This document shows, one piece after another, positions 1 through 11,000 of a stretch of DNA of 42,414 nucleotides. The translations under genes were made by a program, and so were the position numbers. The notes under the pieces are model-generated. The model was given only the letters and a program-made list of their open reading frames with translations, was not told the DNA's origin and did not search any database. Each line of letters begins with the position of its first letter. Within the stretch, counting starts at the first letter, position 1. The stretch is from Cladosporium sp. IMV 00045 (taxonomy: Eukaryota > Ascomycota > Dothideomycetes > Cladosporiales > Cladosporiaceae). The DNA is taken from the NCBI GenBank assembly GCA_001931905.2, contig MSJI02000129.1, positions 4,859 through 47,272 of the forward strand. The letters are read 5' to 3'.

Positions 1-1
1 T

Positions 2-331
2 ACACAGGAGAAGCTTGATATCTTCGCTATAACATATGCTAGAGTCGTGAATCATCCGCACAGGTGTGCATGGGATGTGTTTTTGGTAGAAAGTCAGGTT
101 GCAAAGTTTACTAGTGGAATGCAGCAGATCGTTGAGAGCGTATGTGGCAGCCAAGCTTTCCGACTCCATACTTACCAATCCACCCCGAATCTGAACGGCG
201 GAATATTGTTATTAGATTTTAATCTTGGATGCCTGCATATTTCCCATAAACTTGCGAATTTCCTAATCCCTGTCAGTGGGAGCCAAGGTTACACCAGCGA
301 AAACCCTAACCCTAAAGGCTCGCTGGTGTAA
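2..331 (+). CDS. Possible partial ORF at left edge, unrecognised
   Basis: A frame open from the window edge for about 110 codons, ending in a stop at 331. I do not recognise the product (it contains CAWDVFLVESQ and FTSGMQQIVESV). Codon composition is ordinary here: CpA and TpG are present, unlike the block that starts 50 bp downstream. It could be the 3' end of a gene entering from the left. It could also be a 5' exon of the start-less frame at 316-2259, because GT and AG dinucleotides and a CTAAC branch-like motif lie between about 286 and 378. It could equally be chance. Low confidence. Confidence 0.2.
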   Translation, partial: TQEKLDIFAITYARVVNHPHRCAWDVFLVESQVAKFTSGMQQIVESVCGSQAFRLHTYQSTPNLNGGILLLDFNLGCLHISHKLANFLIPVSGSQGYTSENPNPKGSLV

Positions 332-333
332 CC
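287..333. repeat. Perfect 14-bp inverted repeat with telomere-like loop
   Basis: Left arm GGTTACACCAGCGA (287-300) and right arm TCGCTGGTGTAACC (320-333) are exact reverse complements. The 19-nt loop contains two CCCTAA units. A further copy of GCTGGTGTAACC follows at 344-355 in direct orientation to the right arm. It lies just outside the point (about 380) where the RIP-purged block begins, so it may be a terminal or subterminal structure of that element. Confidence 0.75.
303..313 (+). repeat. Telomere-like motif ACCCTAACCCT, left of RIP block
   Basis: Eleven bases matching nearly two units of the fungal telomere repeat (CCCTAA). The same 11-mer occurs in the same orientation at 4773-4783, near the other end of the RIP-purged block. 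Confidence 0.6.
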
Positions 334-2259
334 GGGTTATATAGCTGGTGTAACCAGGATATACCGGCTAAGGGACAGTTAGAAAATAGTATCGAAGATA
401 CTAATTACTTTATTACTAGTTATATAAAGAATAATCTTAATAAGAAAAGTAATAACTTCTTTAGCGAGATTTATACTTTAAGAAATAAGCTAAAAAGCTA
501 TAATATTAGAAGTATTAGTACTTATAAGCCTATTAGAGAAATAGACTCGAGTACTATCGCTTTTAATAATAGTACTATAGATATTAATAAAGTTTCTACT
601 CTATTTAATAGCTTATTAACTAGGATAGAAAGTAAATTTTTTCTATCTCTATTATTCTTTAATACTAAAGATTCTATAATAAATATAGAAGTCTCTAAGA
701 TAGAAGATAATAAAGATAATAATAAAGCTTTAGTAGACTTATCTTATACTTCTTATCTTAGTACTTTTAAGAATATATTAATAAAGCGATTTCTAAATCC
801 TAAAACCTTTATTTATCGATATTTTAATAGAAATAAAAATCTCGAAAATAATATTCGTTTATACTTAAAAAGTATTACTAGGTTCTTAGAACTTTTACTT
901 TTAAACTACTATTTATTATCTAGTAGTCCTTTACGAGGAGAAGAGCTAGTTATCTTAAACTTTAAGAATACTAGTCTATCTAAGCTTAGAAATATCTATT
1001 TCGATAAAGAAACTAAGCTTATAGCTATAAATACTAGCTATAGTAAAAGTAGAGATTTAAATATTCTTAATAAAGAGAATATTAGATTCTTACCTTTTAG
1101 ACTTAGTAGAATAACTATCTACTATATTACTATATTAAGACCTTTTATAGAGTACTTAAACTTTACTTATTTTAGTAAAAAAGAAATAGAAACTAAACTA
1201 TTTCTAAATAGTAATAATAATACTATTAGTACTACTTTCTTAAGTAGTATTCTTAAAAAAGAAACTAAAGTATTTTTAAATACTAGCTTAAATATAAGCG
1301 CTTATAGGCAATTTATAACCTATATTATAAAAGAAAAGATAGTAAAGAATAATATTAATATTCTAAGTCCTAAAAAGTCTAGAGTCTCTAGAGATTATTC
1401 TAGAGATAAAATAGAAGATATATTAGCGAATAGATCTTCTAAAGTCTCGAATTTATATTACGCTAGAGAAAGTAATCTATTTAGTAATAAAACTCGAGAT
1501 ATTACTACTAGATCTATAGAGTTTAGTTATTTATATTTTAACTATTTTAATATAAATACTTATAATACTCTAGAAGAGATTATAGATAATAGTAATAAAG
1601 AAGATTCTTTAGAAAGTTCTAGTAACTCTTCTAGGAGTTCTTCTATTATATCTAATATTAAATCTACTTCTACTTCTAGTAATTCTCTAGACTTAGAAGC
1701 TATATCTAAAGCCCCTACTATTATAGATAAGAATATATTAGAAGATATAGAAGATAGATCTTTAAGCTCTTCTAGTTCTAATAGCTCTATTATAGTAGAT
1801 TCTAATTCTAATCCTTTTATTAACTCTAAAACTAATAAAGGAAAAGAAAAAGCTATAGATTCTAGACTTAATAGAGTAAATCTTAATACTCTAAATAATC
1901 TAGAAAGTCCTTCTAAAAAAGATACTATAGATAGGTACTTAGATACTATATCTATAAGTTCTAGTTCTAGTTCTAGCTCTACTACTAGCTCTAAATCTAG
2001 TAATAAGTCTAGAACTAACTATATTAATTTAGATTTAGATAGTCTAGATACGAATCTAAATTCTAATCTAGAAGATCTATACTATAATAGTTTAGAAAAG
2101 ACTACTAATAATTCGAATAATAACCTAGTAGAAAATACTAGTTATATAGATTCGAATATTAGTAGCTCTAATCTAAACTCTAAACCTATAAGTAAAAGAG
2201 GGAGACCTAGACTACTTAGGACTAATAAGAGAGGTAGACCTAAGAAAGAAAGAAAATAG
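316..2259 (+). mobile_element. Tyrosine-recombinase / telomere-linked-type ORF without any NTG start, CpA/TpG-purged
   Basis: Frame 1 has no stop for about 648 codons, ending TAG at 2257-2259, in very AT-rich DNA. From about 382 onward there is no Met, Trp, Cys or His codon and one Gln. The domain at 780-1530 matches, from memory, the fungal family found beside telomere-linked RecQ-like helicases, whose core resembles tyrosine recombinases. Visible boxes are SSSPLRGEEL (Arg codon 934), a K in TSYSKS (1045), IRFLP followed by ILRPFIEYL, NISAYRQF (Arg 1306), and NRSSKVSNLYYARES (Tyr codons 1456/1459). The His usual before SSK is Arg here. A Ser/Asn/Asp-rich linker (1560-2190) follows, then two AT-hooks: KRGRPR (2194-2211) and KRGRPKK (2227-2247). 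It is probably the recombinase-type gene of a RIP-adapted element or a decayed relative. No start codon is visible, so a 5' exon or a non-AUG start would be needed. Confidence 0.6.
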
Positions 2260-4790
2260 AATTCTAGATAAAAAATAGATAATAATTAGTTAAAAATAGA
2301 TTTTTCTATTTAGATTACTTATTTTTTATTAACTTTTTATTTTATTTTTATTTCTTTTTACTTTCTAAACTAGAATTATTTCTAAATTTTTCTTATATTT
2401 CTAAAACTTTAAATAAGCCTACTTTATTATAAAATAACTTTAAAATCTTTTCTTAAACTCTAATATTCTAAAATTCTAAGTTTTCTAATTTTTAAAAAAG
2501 TATAAGAATTTCCTATAACTAGCTATTAAGTTTATAAAATTCTTTAGACTAAAATCTATTATAAGTAAGTAAGATAGGTTTCTAGAAGTTCTATATTTAG
2601 GAAAAATTAAATATAGTAGATTTTAATTAATATAGCTAGTAAAACTTAGAGCTTTTAATTTTCTAGAGACTATTTTAATTTTCTAAAACTAACTAATAAA
2701 GTAAAAGTATAATATAAACTATAATCTACTATAGATAAACAAGATTAGATTCCTAGATTTCTAGATCTAAAGAAAAAACTAATAGAGTTAAATTTTAATA
2801 TATTTAGTTAGAATAACTAAGAAAAGAAAAACTATTTTTAATTATTTAGAGCTAAGTTTAATTTTTCTATATATAGTAGTAGCTCTATATAGTAGATCGA
2901 TATAAATACTATATTAGAAAAATATAGAGTATTCTATTAAAATTAGATTATACTCTAAAATAATTAGAATATTTTATTTTCTATCTAAAAACTCTAGAGT
3001 TTAGTACTAACTAAATTAACTCTTACTCTTTTAGCTTTATTAATTAGTAAACTAGAGTCTTTTATAGCTAGATATAAACTAATCTTTAATACTAGTTTAA
3101 AGAAAGCTCTAATATCTTATTATTTTTTAATAATTAGTAATAGAGATACTTTTAGGAATTCTTTTAAGTTTCCTAGAATTTTTTTAAACTTAAAACTTTA
3201 CTTAAAGCTAAAGCTAAGTCTAATTAACTTATAAAAATTCTAGCTAAGCTTAGAAAATTCTAGACCTACTAATATTACTAATAGAAAATTCTAGATTTTA
3301 GAGTCTACTTACTAAATTAGAGATTACGAAGAGATATCTAAATAGTTACTATTTTAGTTAAGTTATAAGTAGATTAGAGTCTATCTTATCTATTTATAAT
3401 TAAATTCTAATACTAGACTAGTAAAAACCTTTTTATTTTAATAGTTTTAGTAATTAATTAGAGTTTAGATTTCTATAAATTATTATAGCTTTCTTAGAAT
3501 TTTTCGTAATTTAAAAATATAGCTATAAGTTAGAACTAAATCTAGACTACCTAGAGTAATTCTAAATAAGCTCTAAAAATTCTTAAAGTATCTAATATTC
3601 TTATTTTTAGTTAATACTCTATTTTATTATTATTTTTAGCTAATTATTCTTAATTATTTAGTAAAGTTTAAGAATTTTATATTATATAGTAGAATCTATA
3701 GTATACTTCTATATTTTTAATATAGCTTAAATAATTCTCTTAAGTCTAGGAAAATTCGAAAACGCGCTTTCTAACTCTCGGTAAGTAGAGTAAGTAAAGA
3801 AATACTTTTAGAGGAAGGAGAGTAGATCGTCCTACTAAAAGCCTTATAAGTATCTATACTACCCTATAAATTCGAGCTATAGGTCTACGACGTATCGTTT
3901 AAAGCTACTATCTACGGCCTACCGCTACCGTACGTTAGATACCTTTACTCGGCTCTCTCGTAATACTTCTCGTAATTATAACTCGCTATTAATCGTTTCC
4001 TCCCTTACTTTATCCCCCTCTCCGTCTTCTCCGATCGATTCCTCTTATAATACGGTAAAGTATCGTTACTACTACCGGTACTCGAAAAATCGCTAATACC
4101 TCTACTTCTCCTCCTATATCCGATTTAACGCTTATTTCCCTTTCTTTCGTACGTTTCCTCTACGTCCTCTTTCGTTTACCTAGCCGTATTCCGATTAGTA
4201 GTATTTCTATATTCTAGAAATCGTTTAGTAGATATATTTATAAGCCTCTCTATCTCCCTATCCTATATATAGTAGCCCGTCCTTATATACCGCGAGCTCT
4301 TTAATCGGTCCTTCGTTCGCTTATAGGTATATAACCTCCTCTTTACTATATACTACTTCTTCTAGCGCTACCCTAATCGCTATAATACGGCTACGCTTTT
4401 CCTTACCGACCTACGGGTAATACTTACGTAAGTAACGATCGATCTATTCCGGTACGATAGTAAAAGTATACTACTTATATATAATAATCTTATATTATTA
4501 CTTATATTAAAAAATACTATTAAAGTTACTTCTAGCGCTACCTATTTTTGCTCCGGATTTCTTATATTAACTTCTAATACTATAAAGAGAATACTTCCTA
4601 TAAACGCTTACGGTTTCTTTAACTCGACCGGCGATACCTATATATTTATACGCCGTATCGGAATTATTACCTAGCCTTTCCCTCCTAAAAAAGAATCTTA
4701 CTTTCTTCTATCTACGCTAATATTATATTTGCGACGCTAGCGTATTCTATTATATAACCCCCGCGTCGCGATACCCTAACCCTTTAAAAG
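380..4790. mobile_element. RIP-purged AT-rich block (inactive or RIP-adapted repeat)
   Basis: Between about 382 and 4548 I find by eye only two CpA (1309, 2740) and no TpG; TpG reappears at 4549, 4730 and beyond. This symmetrical loss is the signature of saturated RIP (C to T in CpA on both strands). From 2260 to about 3740 the DNA is extremely AT-rich with stops in every frame. From about 3740 to 4790 CpG is common although CpA and TpG are still lacking, implying a different ancestral sequence. In 3990-4440 several frames show stops almost only as TAA or TAG, as expected from RIP of CAA/CAG/TGG codons. I could not identify the ancestral protein. Normal composition returns between about 4795 and 5020. 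Confidence 0.8.
4773..4783 (+). repeat. Telomere-like motif ACCCTAACCCT, right of RIP block
   Basis: Identical to the 11-mer at 303-313 and in the same orientation. It lies where TpG and CpA begin to reappear, so the two motifs roughly bracket the purged block. Confidence 0.6.
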
Positions 4791-4924
4791 ACCTTATATA
4801 TGTAATACTAATAAAACGCTATTTATCGTATTTAAAAACATTTCTAGTATTGCGATATAAGAATATATCTTCTACGTTTATCTCGTGATTTTACGACATT
4901 AGATGCTTAAAGAAACTACCGTCG

Positions 4925-4996
4925 AAGTTTCAAAAAAACTACCGTCTCGATAAGCCGGACCTACCTCAAATTTCGCCTACGTTTCAAAAAAACCAC
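4925..4996 (+). repeat. Short imperfect direct repeat GTTTCAAAAAAAC-YACSGT
   Basis: Two near-copies of a roughly 19-bp string (GTTTCAAAAAAACTACCGT near 4926 and GTTTCAAAAAAACCACGGT near 4981) lie between the end of the RIP block and the start of the segmental duplication. No gene is recognisable from 4790 to 5021. Confidence 0.5.
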
Positions 4997-5094
4997 GGTG
5001 ATTTCTTCGTAGAATGAGAGTCAGGTCAACGGCGTGAGCCTCCCGATCCAATTAGGCAGAGGGCGGGATCTACGTTCAACTTGCAGTGACATAC

Positions 5095-5962
5095 TTAGTG
5101 GTATGTCAGAAACACCCCTGCAATCAGAGCGAAAAGCGCTCCCAGTACGACAAGCCATCTCAACAGACCTCTTCTTACTTGCTTCTTCGCGAATCCCTCT
5201 GTTGCAGTCTTCTCATTAACTCTCGGAAATTCCATGTCCGGCACTGGAACTTCCAGAGCTCTGCACAAAGGACCCCAGCCTTCTTTGACATCAAAAAACA
5301 TCAACTTCTCCCGCGGCACAATTCGCTCCAAGTACTGGATGTGACGATCATAAACTTCCCGATTCGACACAAACGGATCACCTGAAGGATGCCCGTACAA
5401 CTTCTCCCAGCGCCCAACGAGCATCGCATCGACGTAAGCAGAGAAATGGCGTAGACTGGGAAGCAGAAAGAAGGCGAATCGTAAGAAATTTCGAGCTTTG
5501 GCTTCTCCCGAGACGTTGCCCATGCTTATTGCCCATTTCTCGGGATCCCTCGTAGTGCAGATGACCTAGCGTGACGAAACGATACGATCAGAACACCGGC
5601 CGAAGATCGGAGAAGGAAGAGTAATATACCTTCGCATTGGGATACAACTCCATCAACTCGCCAACATACATGTGAGCTGGACAGTCCGTGACCGCAGCGA
5701 AGCCTTGCAACAATTGTTTCAAGCCCCGCTTGACATGTCCAATGTTCTGTTCCGCCTCTGGAGGATTTAGATGCATGATCTTGTTCCATGTGAGAACATC
5801 ATTCTCGGGTCCTAGACAGATCTGGGTGCCACCATGGTAGACGGGTTTGTGCAAAAGAATGCGCAAAGCTTCGCTGAAAGAGGCTGTGCCAGTACGCGGT
5901 AGACCTGCACCGATGACCTGGAGGCTGGTGCCGGGAGAAGGCTTGGAGGCTTCTGCACCCAT
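5095..5962 (-). CDS. Sulfotransferase-like P-loop protein with C-terminal membrane anchor (copy 1)
   Basis: Exons 5962-5630 and 5565-5095, with a 64-bp intron (GTATAT...CTAG) joining NAK to VICTTRDPEKW; 267 aa. This is the fungal Sulfotransfer_4-type family, often mis-annotated as NAD-dependent epimerase. The P-loop/PAPS-type motif is GAGLPRTGTASF at residues 18-29, followed by ALRILLHKPVYHGG, then TDCPAHMYVGELMELYP and the CTTRDPEKW strand motif. The last 20 or so residues (LLRWLVVLGALFALIAGVF) form one hydrophobic segment, suggesting a tail anchor. Family members are presumed to transfer sulfate from PAPS, but the substrate is unknown. The start is the first ATG of the frame and places the P-loop at the usual distance. 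The second copy is at 17945-18812. Confidence 0.85.
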
Positions 5963-6116
5963 CTCGTCAGGCAGAGCAAAACCGAAAATCTGCAGCCGAC
6001 TCGTATCCGCTGGGGTGTAGCAGTCATCTAAATACTATTGCTGCAAGCGGTGAGAGCTTTTCGGCCATGCCGGTTCTTGCCTGAGGTCCATCGATTCTTC
6101 GCCCAAATCCCCAGAT

Positions 6117-7032
6117 CTAAGCACAAGTGCCGGATAAATCCCCAAGACCAGTTGTCGAGCAAGCCAGAACAGATTTCTCATCCTTCACAGCCTCAGCCGC
6201 ACCTTGCCTCCGAGCCGAAGAATCAACAAGCTGCGTGTCGGAAGCCGATTGGCGCGCCCACAGTGCTGGGTTCATCGGCACCTGGGCCCCAAGACCGTTA
6301 GCTCTGGGGTCCACCCAATAGCGACTCTGCAAAGGAAGAATTCGCGCATACAAGTGCAAAGCAGCTTGCTTTTCCAGCATACGGCTTCAGCTGCTTGCAT
6401 TGGCACTACGCGGGGACGCCGAATAGCAAGTTTTGTCGAAACAATGGGAACTGTGACAGATGACTTTCCTTCACCCGTGTCCAGCTGTATCACCACCTTC
6501 TTGCCGTCTGGAGGCTGAACCATCTCTCGTGCGCTTTGCCGTCAAACTGGCCGGATCGTGATCTCGCTGTCACACTCGAGTAGCAGCCACTCAGGGTTGT
6601 GGAGTGGGTTTTGTTACACCTGACCGCTGCTTTCAAGCTCACAAAGCAGCTCAGCAAAATTGTCTTCCGCCCGAATGTATCGCTTCACTTTTGGTAAAGC
6701 CCTTCTCGTTAACCAATACAGTATGATCGCATCTTTCTCATAGACAGCCGTAATACTACGCGGACAAGAAGCCAAACAGCAGGACGTCGCCGAGGGAGCT
6801 TGCTGTTTTCCCACACAATGCCGTTGCGATTATCTTTGCAAACCGCCTCCAGGGCGACCTGTTTGCCGCACACACAGAGCGTGCTTGTGAACGGCTCGGT
6901 CACTAGCGTTGGATCCATGATAAAATTGTTTTGAACATGATCCAGTCCCCGCTTGCCTGTCTCCGGCGGCCCCTTGCTCTCTTCAGTCTCTTGCGAGTTC
7001 TGCTGATTCATCTTGGTCAAAGTCTTGGCCAC
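6117..7032 (-). pseudogene. DUF3638 (giant ATPase-like protein) fragment, copy 1
   Basis: Reading the minus strand, shifting frames give DNFAELLCELESSGQ, then QPPDGKKVVIQLDTGEGKSS. This matches the DUF3638 region of very large (about 3000-residue) fungal proteins, which includes a Walker A-like GEGKSS. The frame breaks between 6614 and 6523 and again after GEGKSS, and only a few hundred of the expected residues are present, so this is a decayed internal fragment. It lies between the sulfotransferase-like gene and the transporter and was present before the duplication, because copy 2 holds the same fragment. Confidence 0.7.
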
Positions 7033-8030
7033 AGCTGCGCGAGATGTCTCATTCTGAAATCCAGAAAAGGATGTGTCAAGGCGTACTTCGAGGCGTACTG
7101 AAACGGGGTCGATGTGGATGGTGGCTACCTGTGCTATGAGACGTCAGCGAGAACCTGGGTGTAGTGTAGACTTCCGGAAAGCGAACTGCCAGTCAACAAC
7201 TCTTTCAAAGCCCCCGAAAATGCGGCCTCTCTCAAATTCTTTTGAGCATGTCTTGACTTTCTGAAGGAACCCACCAGTGAAAGTTATGCCGGCCCTCACT
7301 GCTTTCCATCGCGCTGACCTGACAGAAAGCGCTTCAAAACATGGTGTACGAAACCGGGACGGCAGCCACGCTTTTTGAAGATGCGTCATCTGCGCTTGAA
7401 GGTTCGGAGGCAAAACCAAATGGTGTCGAATGCATTCTTAAGGCTACCTTCGACTACTCATAGTTGCGGCATTCACTGGGCGCCATGACCGGAAACAGCG
7501 ACTGTTGCAGCCAGTTGAAGTCGACTCGTTAAGTCGGCTGAAGGTACAAATTTTCAAGAGCCCAGGCGCAAGGCTAGACAAGTCCCAAAAGGAGCCATTC
7601 ATTCTTTCTTGGCACTCTTGGAACGTATTCGTGGAACTACGATCGAATGTTGTGGCATCGAAGGGGACAGCGAGTGTAGCGGAGGCCGTGATTGCTAGCA
7701 ACCGAGCGGTGCGGAGGCCCAGTGCGCCGGCGCCCGAGCTTCTACCACTGCAGAAGCATGCCTCTCATGCGGGTTCCGCCAGTCCCGACGACCGAGACAT
7801 CATTACGGTGACTACAATTCATCGAGGAAATGATGCGGTCACCAAAAATGGCCGTCCTTGCAAGGTTAGTGAGACTCTCATCTGATTCTACCCCTGACGA
7901 CTGAACTCTCTATTCCTTTTATAACAGTCTCAATGATCCTATTTGCTCCACCGACAATCACATCTCCCTGGAGTCAATCACTCGTTGTCCTCGATATAAC
8001 GAGAATCTTTTCTGGCAATCTGGGCCTCCC
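7033..8030. other. Intergenic DNA upstream of the ABC transporter (copy 1)
   Basis: About 1 kb with no recognisable gene. An ORF at 7505-7885 is open only in this copy from its start; in copy 2 the frame is shifted near its beginning. The stretch probably holds the transporter promoter and more of the decayed DUF3638 fragment. Confidence 0.5.
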
Positions 8031-11000
8031 ATGAGCGAAAAGCTGCCTGTCAACACTGCTCTAGGTAGCGAGACCGCTGCTGCTCTCGCTACCTCGGAAT
8101 CTCGCGATGACACAGATCCCCCAAAGCAGATATCTGCAATGCAGGCCTATCTGGTGAGCCTTCCAAATATTGCATTGTCGTTAGTGACATGCGCACCACT
8201 GACATTCACATCCAGCGTATCTTTTCCTACGGCTCTCCAACAGTATCATCTCTCCAGGTCGTCGCCATCGTCGCGGCCTGTGGTTCCGGAGTCGCCCTTG
8301 CGCTGGTGAATCTTGTTCTTGGGAACTTCATTACACTACTGAGTGAATTCAGCTCGGGCCAAGATGTGCCAGCCAACTTCATGTCCTTAGTGAGCAAACA
8401 ATCGTATGTGCCAACTGTTACGTTGTGACGAACATAACTCGTGTTGCTGATGCAATTTAGGCTCTACTTTGTCTACATAGGCATCGCTCGCTTTGGATGC
8501 ATCTACCTGTACTCGGCAATCATGACATATACCGCTCTGAGACTAGGCCGAGAAATGCGCCATGACTATCTGCGTTCCGCACTACGCCAGGACATCAGTT
8601 TCTTTGATCATGGCTCGGCAGGATCAATCTCCATGCAAGCAACATCGAACGGCCGGCTCATCCAATCGGGCACTGCTGAGAAATTGGGCCAGATGATCCA
8701 GGCTGCAACGACTTTCATTGCTGCGTTCGTCATTGCATTCGTGAGCCAGTGGAAGTTGACTTTGATATTGATCTGCATCATACCCGCCTTGATTCTCATG
8801 GTCGGTAGTGCAGGAGGCATTGATGCCGGAATTGAGACGCAAATCCTCAAAGTCTACGCACAAGCCGGTGCCTATGCCGAATCGTCGCTGAGCAACGTTC
8901 GCGCCATTCATGCTTTCAATCTGGCTTCAAGAATTGTTAAGGGATACACCGTCTACTTGGCTCAAGCACAGGCCCTGGGACGAAGAAAGAACGTGCTCTA
9001 CGGCCTTCTTTTCGCCGGAGAATACTTCGTGATGTTTGCAGGAATGGGTCTTGCCTTTTGGCAGGGCATTGCAATGATAGCCCGGGGTGAGGTCGAAGGC
9101 ATTGGTACCGTCTTTACGTAAGTTCTTGCCGCAACGACAAGCTGCCTTCGAAACCTGCTGACATAGTCTAGTGTCCTTTTCTCTGTTGTCATAGCGGCAG
9201 CTATGCTAAACTCTGTTGCTCCCAACATGATCACTTTTACCAGAGCAGCAACGGCGGCCTCCGAGTTGTTCGCTCTCATTGATCGAACTTCTGAAATCAA
9301 TCCTTTTGATCCAGCTGGGGAAAAGCCTGCTAGCTTGGATGGATCGATTGACATCCATGGACTTACATTCAGCTACCCAACTCGAGCAGACGTCACTGTC
9401 TTGGATGACTTCAACCTCCGTATCCCTGCAGGCAAAGTGACGGCCCTAGTAGTGAGTCTCCCGAAAACATGCGCTTCCTTGATAAACGTTCCTTACAAAG
9501 TCTACAGGGATCTAGTGGTTCTGGGAAAAGCACAATCATCGGCCTGCTCGAAAGGTGGTATAACCCAAGCCGTGGTGAAATTTTCCTCGATGGTACGCCT
9601 CTTCAAAATCTCAACCTACAATGGCTTCGCACGAATATGAGGCTGGTACAGCAGGTGAGTTCCGTGAACCCAGAGACGAAGGTTGTCATCACCTGCCAAG
9701 GCTGACTTATGTCAATGTAGGAGCCGGTCCTTTTCAATGGGACAGTGTTTGAGAACATATCGAACGGCCTCGTCGGCACTGCATGGGAGCATGAAGCATT
9801 GGGAGACCGAGTATTACGCGTCAAGAATGCGGCTAGAACGGCATTCGCGCATGATTTCATCGAGAACCTGCCACAAAATTACGACACGCGCATCGGCGAG
9901 AGGGGAGGTCTTCTGTCAGGTGGTCAGAAGCAGCGCATTGCCATCGCACGCAGTATCATCTCCCAACCAAAGGTTCTTCTGCTCGACGAGGCCACCAGCG
10001 CGTTGGATCCGCATGCCGAGGCTATCGTCCAAAAAGCACTCGACAAAGCATCGACAGACCGGACCACGATCGTCATCGCCCACAAACTCAAGACAATCCA
10101 AGCTGCCGATAGCATCGTTGTCATGAAGCAGGGTAGAATCATCGAACAAGGGAAACATGTTGAGCTCATTGCCCGTGGCGGCGCTTACTCGAGCGTGGTC
10201 AGAGCTCAAGATCTATCTCTCAACGACGATACCTCTGACGCGGAATCTCCTCACGAGGATACGCAGGAGTTGGTTCTCGAGAAGAGTATGTCTCTTGGTG
10301 GCCACGATACCAGCACACAAGAGAACTTGAGCCTGCTAAGCAAACGAGAAGATTATGGACTTGCCTCAGCTACTGGCATCCTGACTACTGCTGCTAAACT
10401 GGTACGAGCTACGCCAGATCTGAGATGGTGGTACACCCTTGCCTTGCTCACTAGCATTCTAGGCGGTAAGTCAAACTTCTTCTACAAAGTTTAATTCTCA
10501 CGTACTAACTGCATCAGCTGGTGTCTATCCCGGTCAAGCACTTCTTTTAGGCAGCGTCATGGATGTCTTCTCTCCTGAGTTGAATCAACGTCGCGGCAAC
10601 TTCTTCGCCTTGATGTTCTTCATCATGGCGATCTGTCTGTTGTTTGTTTATATGGCCATGGGCTGGGTCAGTAATCACATTGCACAGGTAAGTCAAATAA
10701 AGCGCGCGATGTTCCTGATTTTCCCACATCATACTAACTAATAATAATGCAGACTTACGGTCATGAAGTCCGTAAACGAATGTTCTCATCCTACCTCCGA
10801 CAAGATCTGCGCTTTTTCGATCGGCCAGAGAATACCATTGGATCGTTAACCAGCCGACTCGATTCGGATGCGCAGTCTCTTTTCGAACTGACGGGTTTCA
10901 ACATCACTCTCATCATGCTCGCCGTTGTCACCATCATTGCCTGCTCGATCCTCTCGATTGCCGTGTCATGGAAGCTCGGGCTTGTGGGTGTCTTCGCAGG

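Noticed and set aside
380..2259. Explaining the missing Met/Trp/Cys/His simply by low GC content
   Set aside because: AT-rich coding DNA normally keeps ATG, TGT, CAT and CAA codons; the loss is specific to CpA and TpG, including at codon junctions.
2260..3740. Search for a RecQ-like helicase continuing after the recombinase-type ORF
   Set aside because: All frames contain many stops and no helicase motif could be read, even allowing for Q/W to stop changes.
7505..7885. 126-codon ORF upstream of the transporter
   Set aside because: The frame is shifted near its start in copy 2, no family is recognised and it lies in the transporter's promoter; more likely chance.
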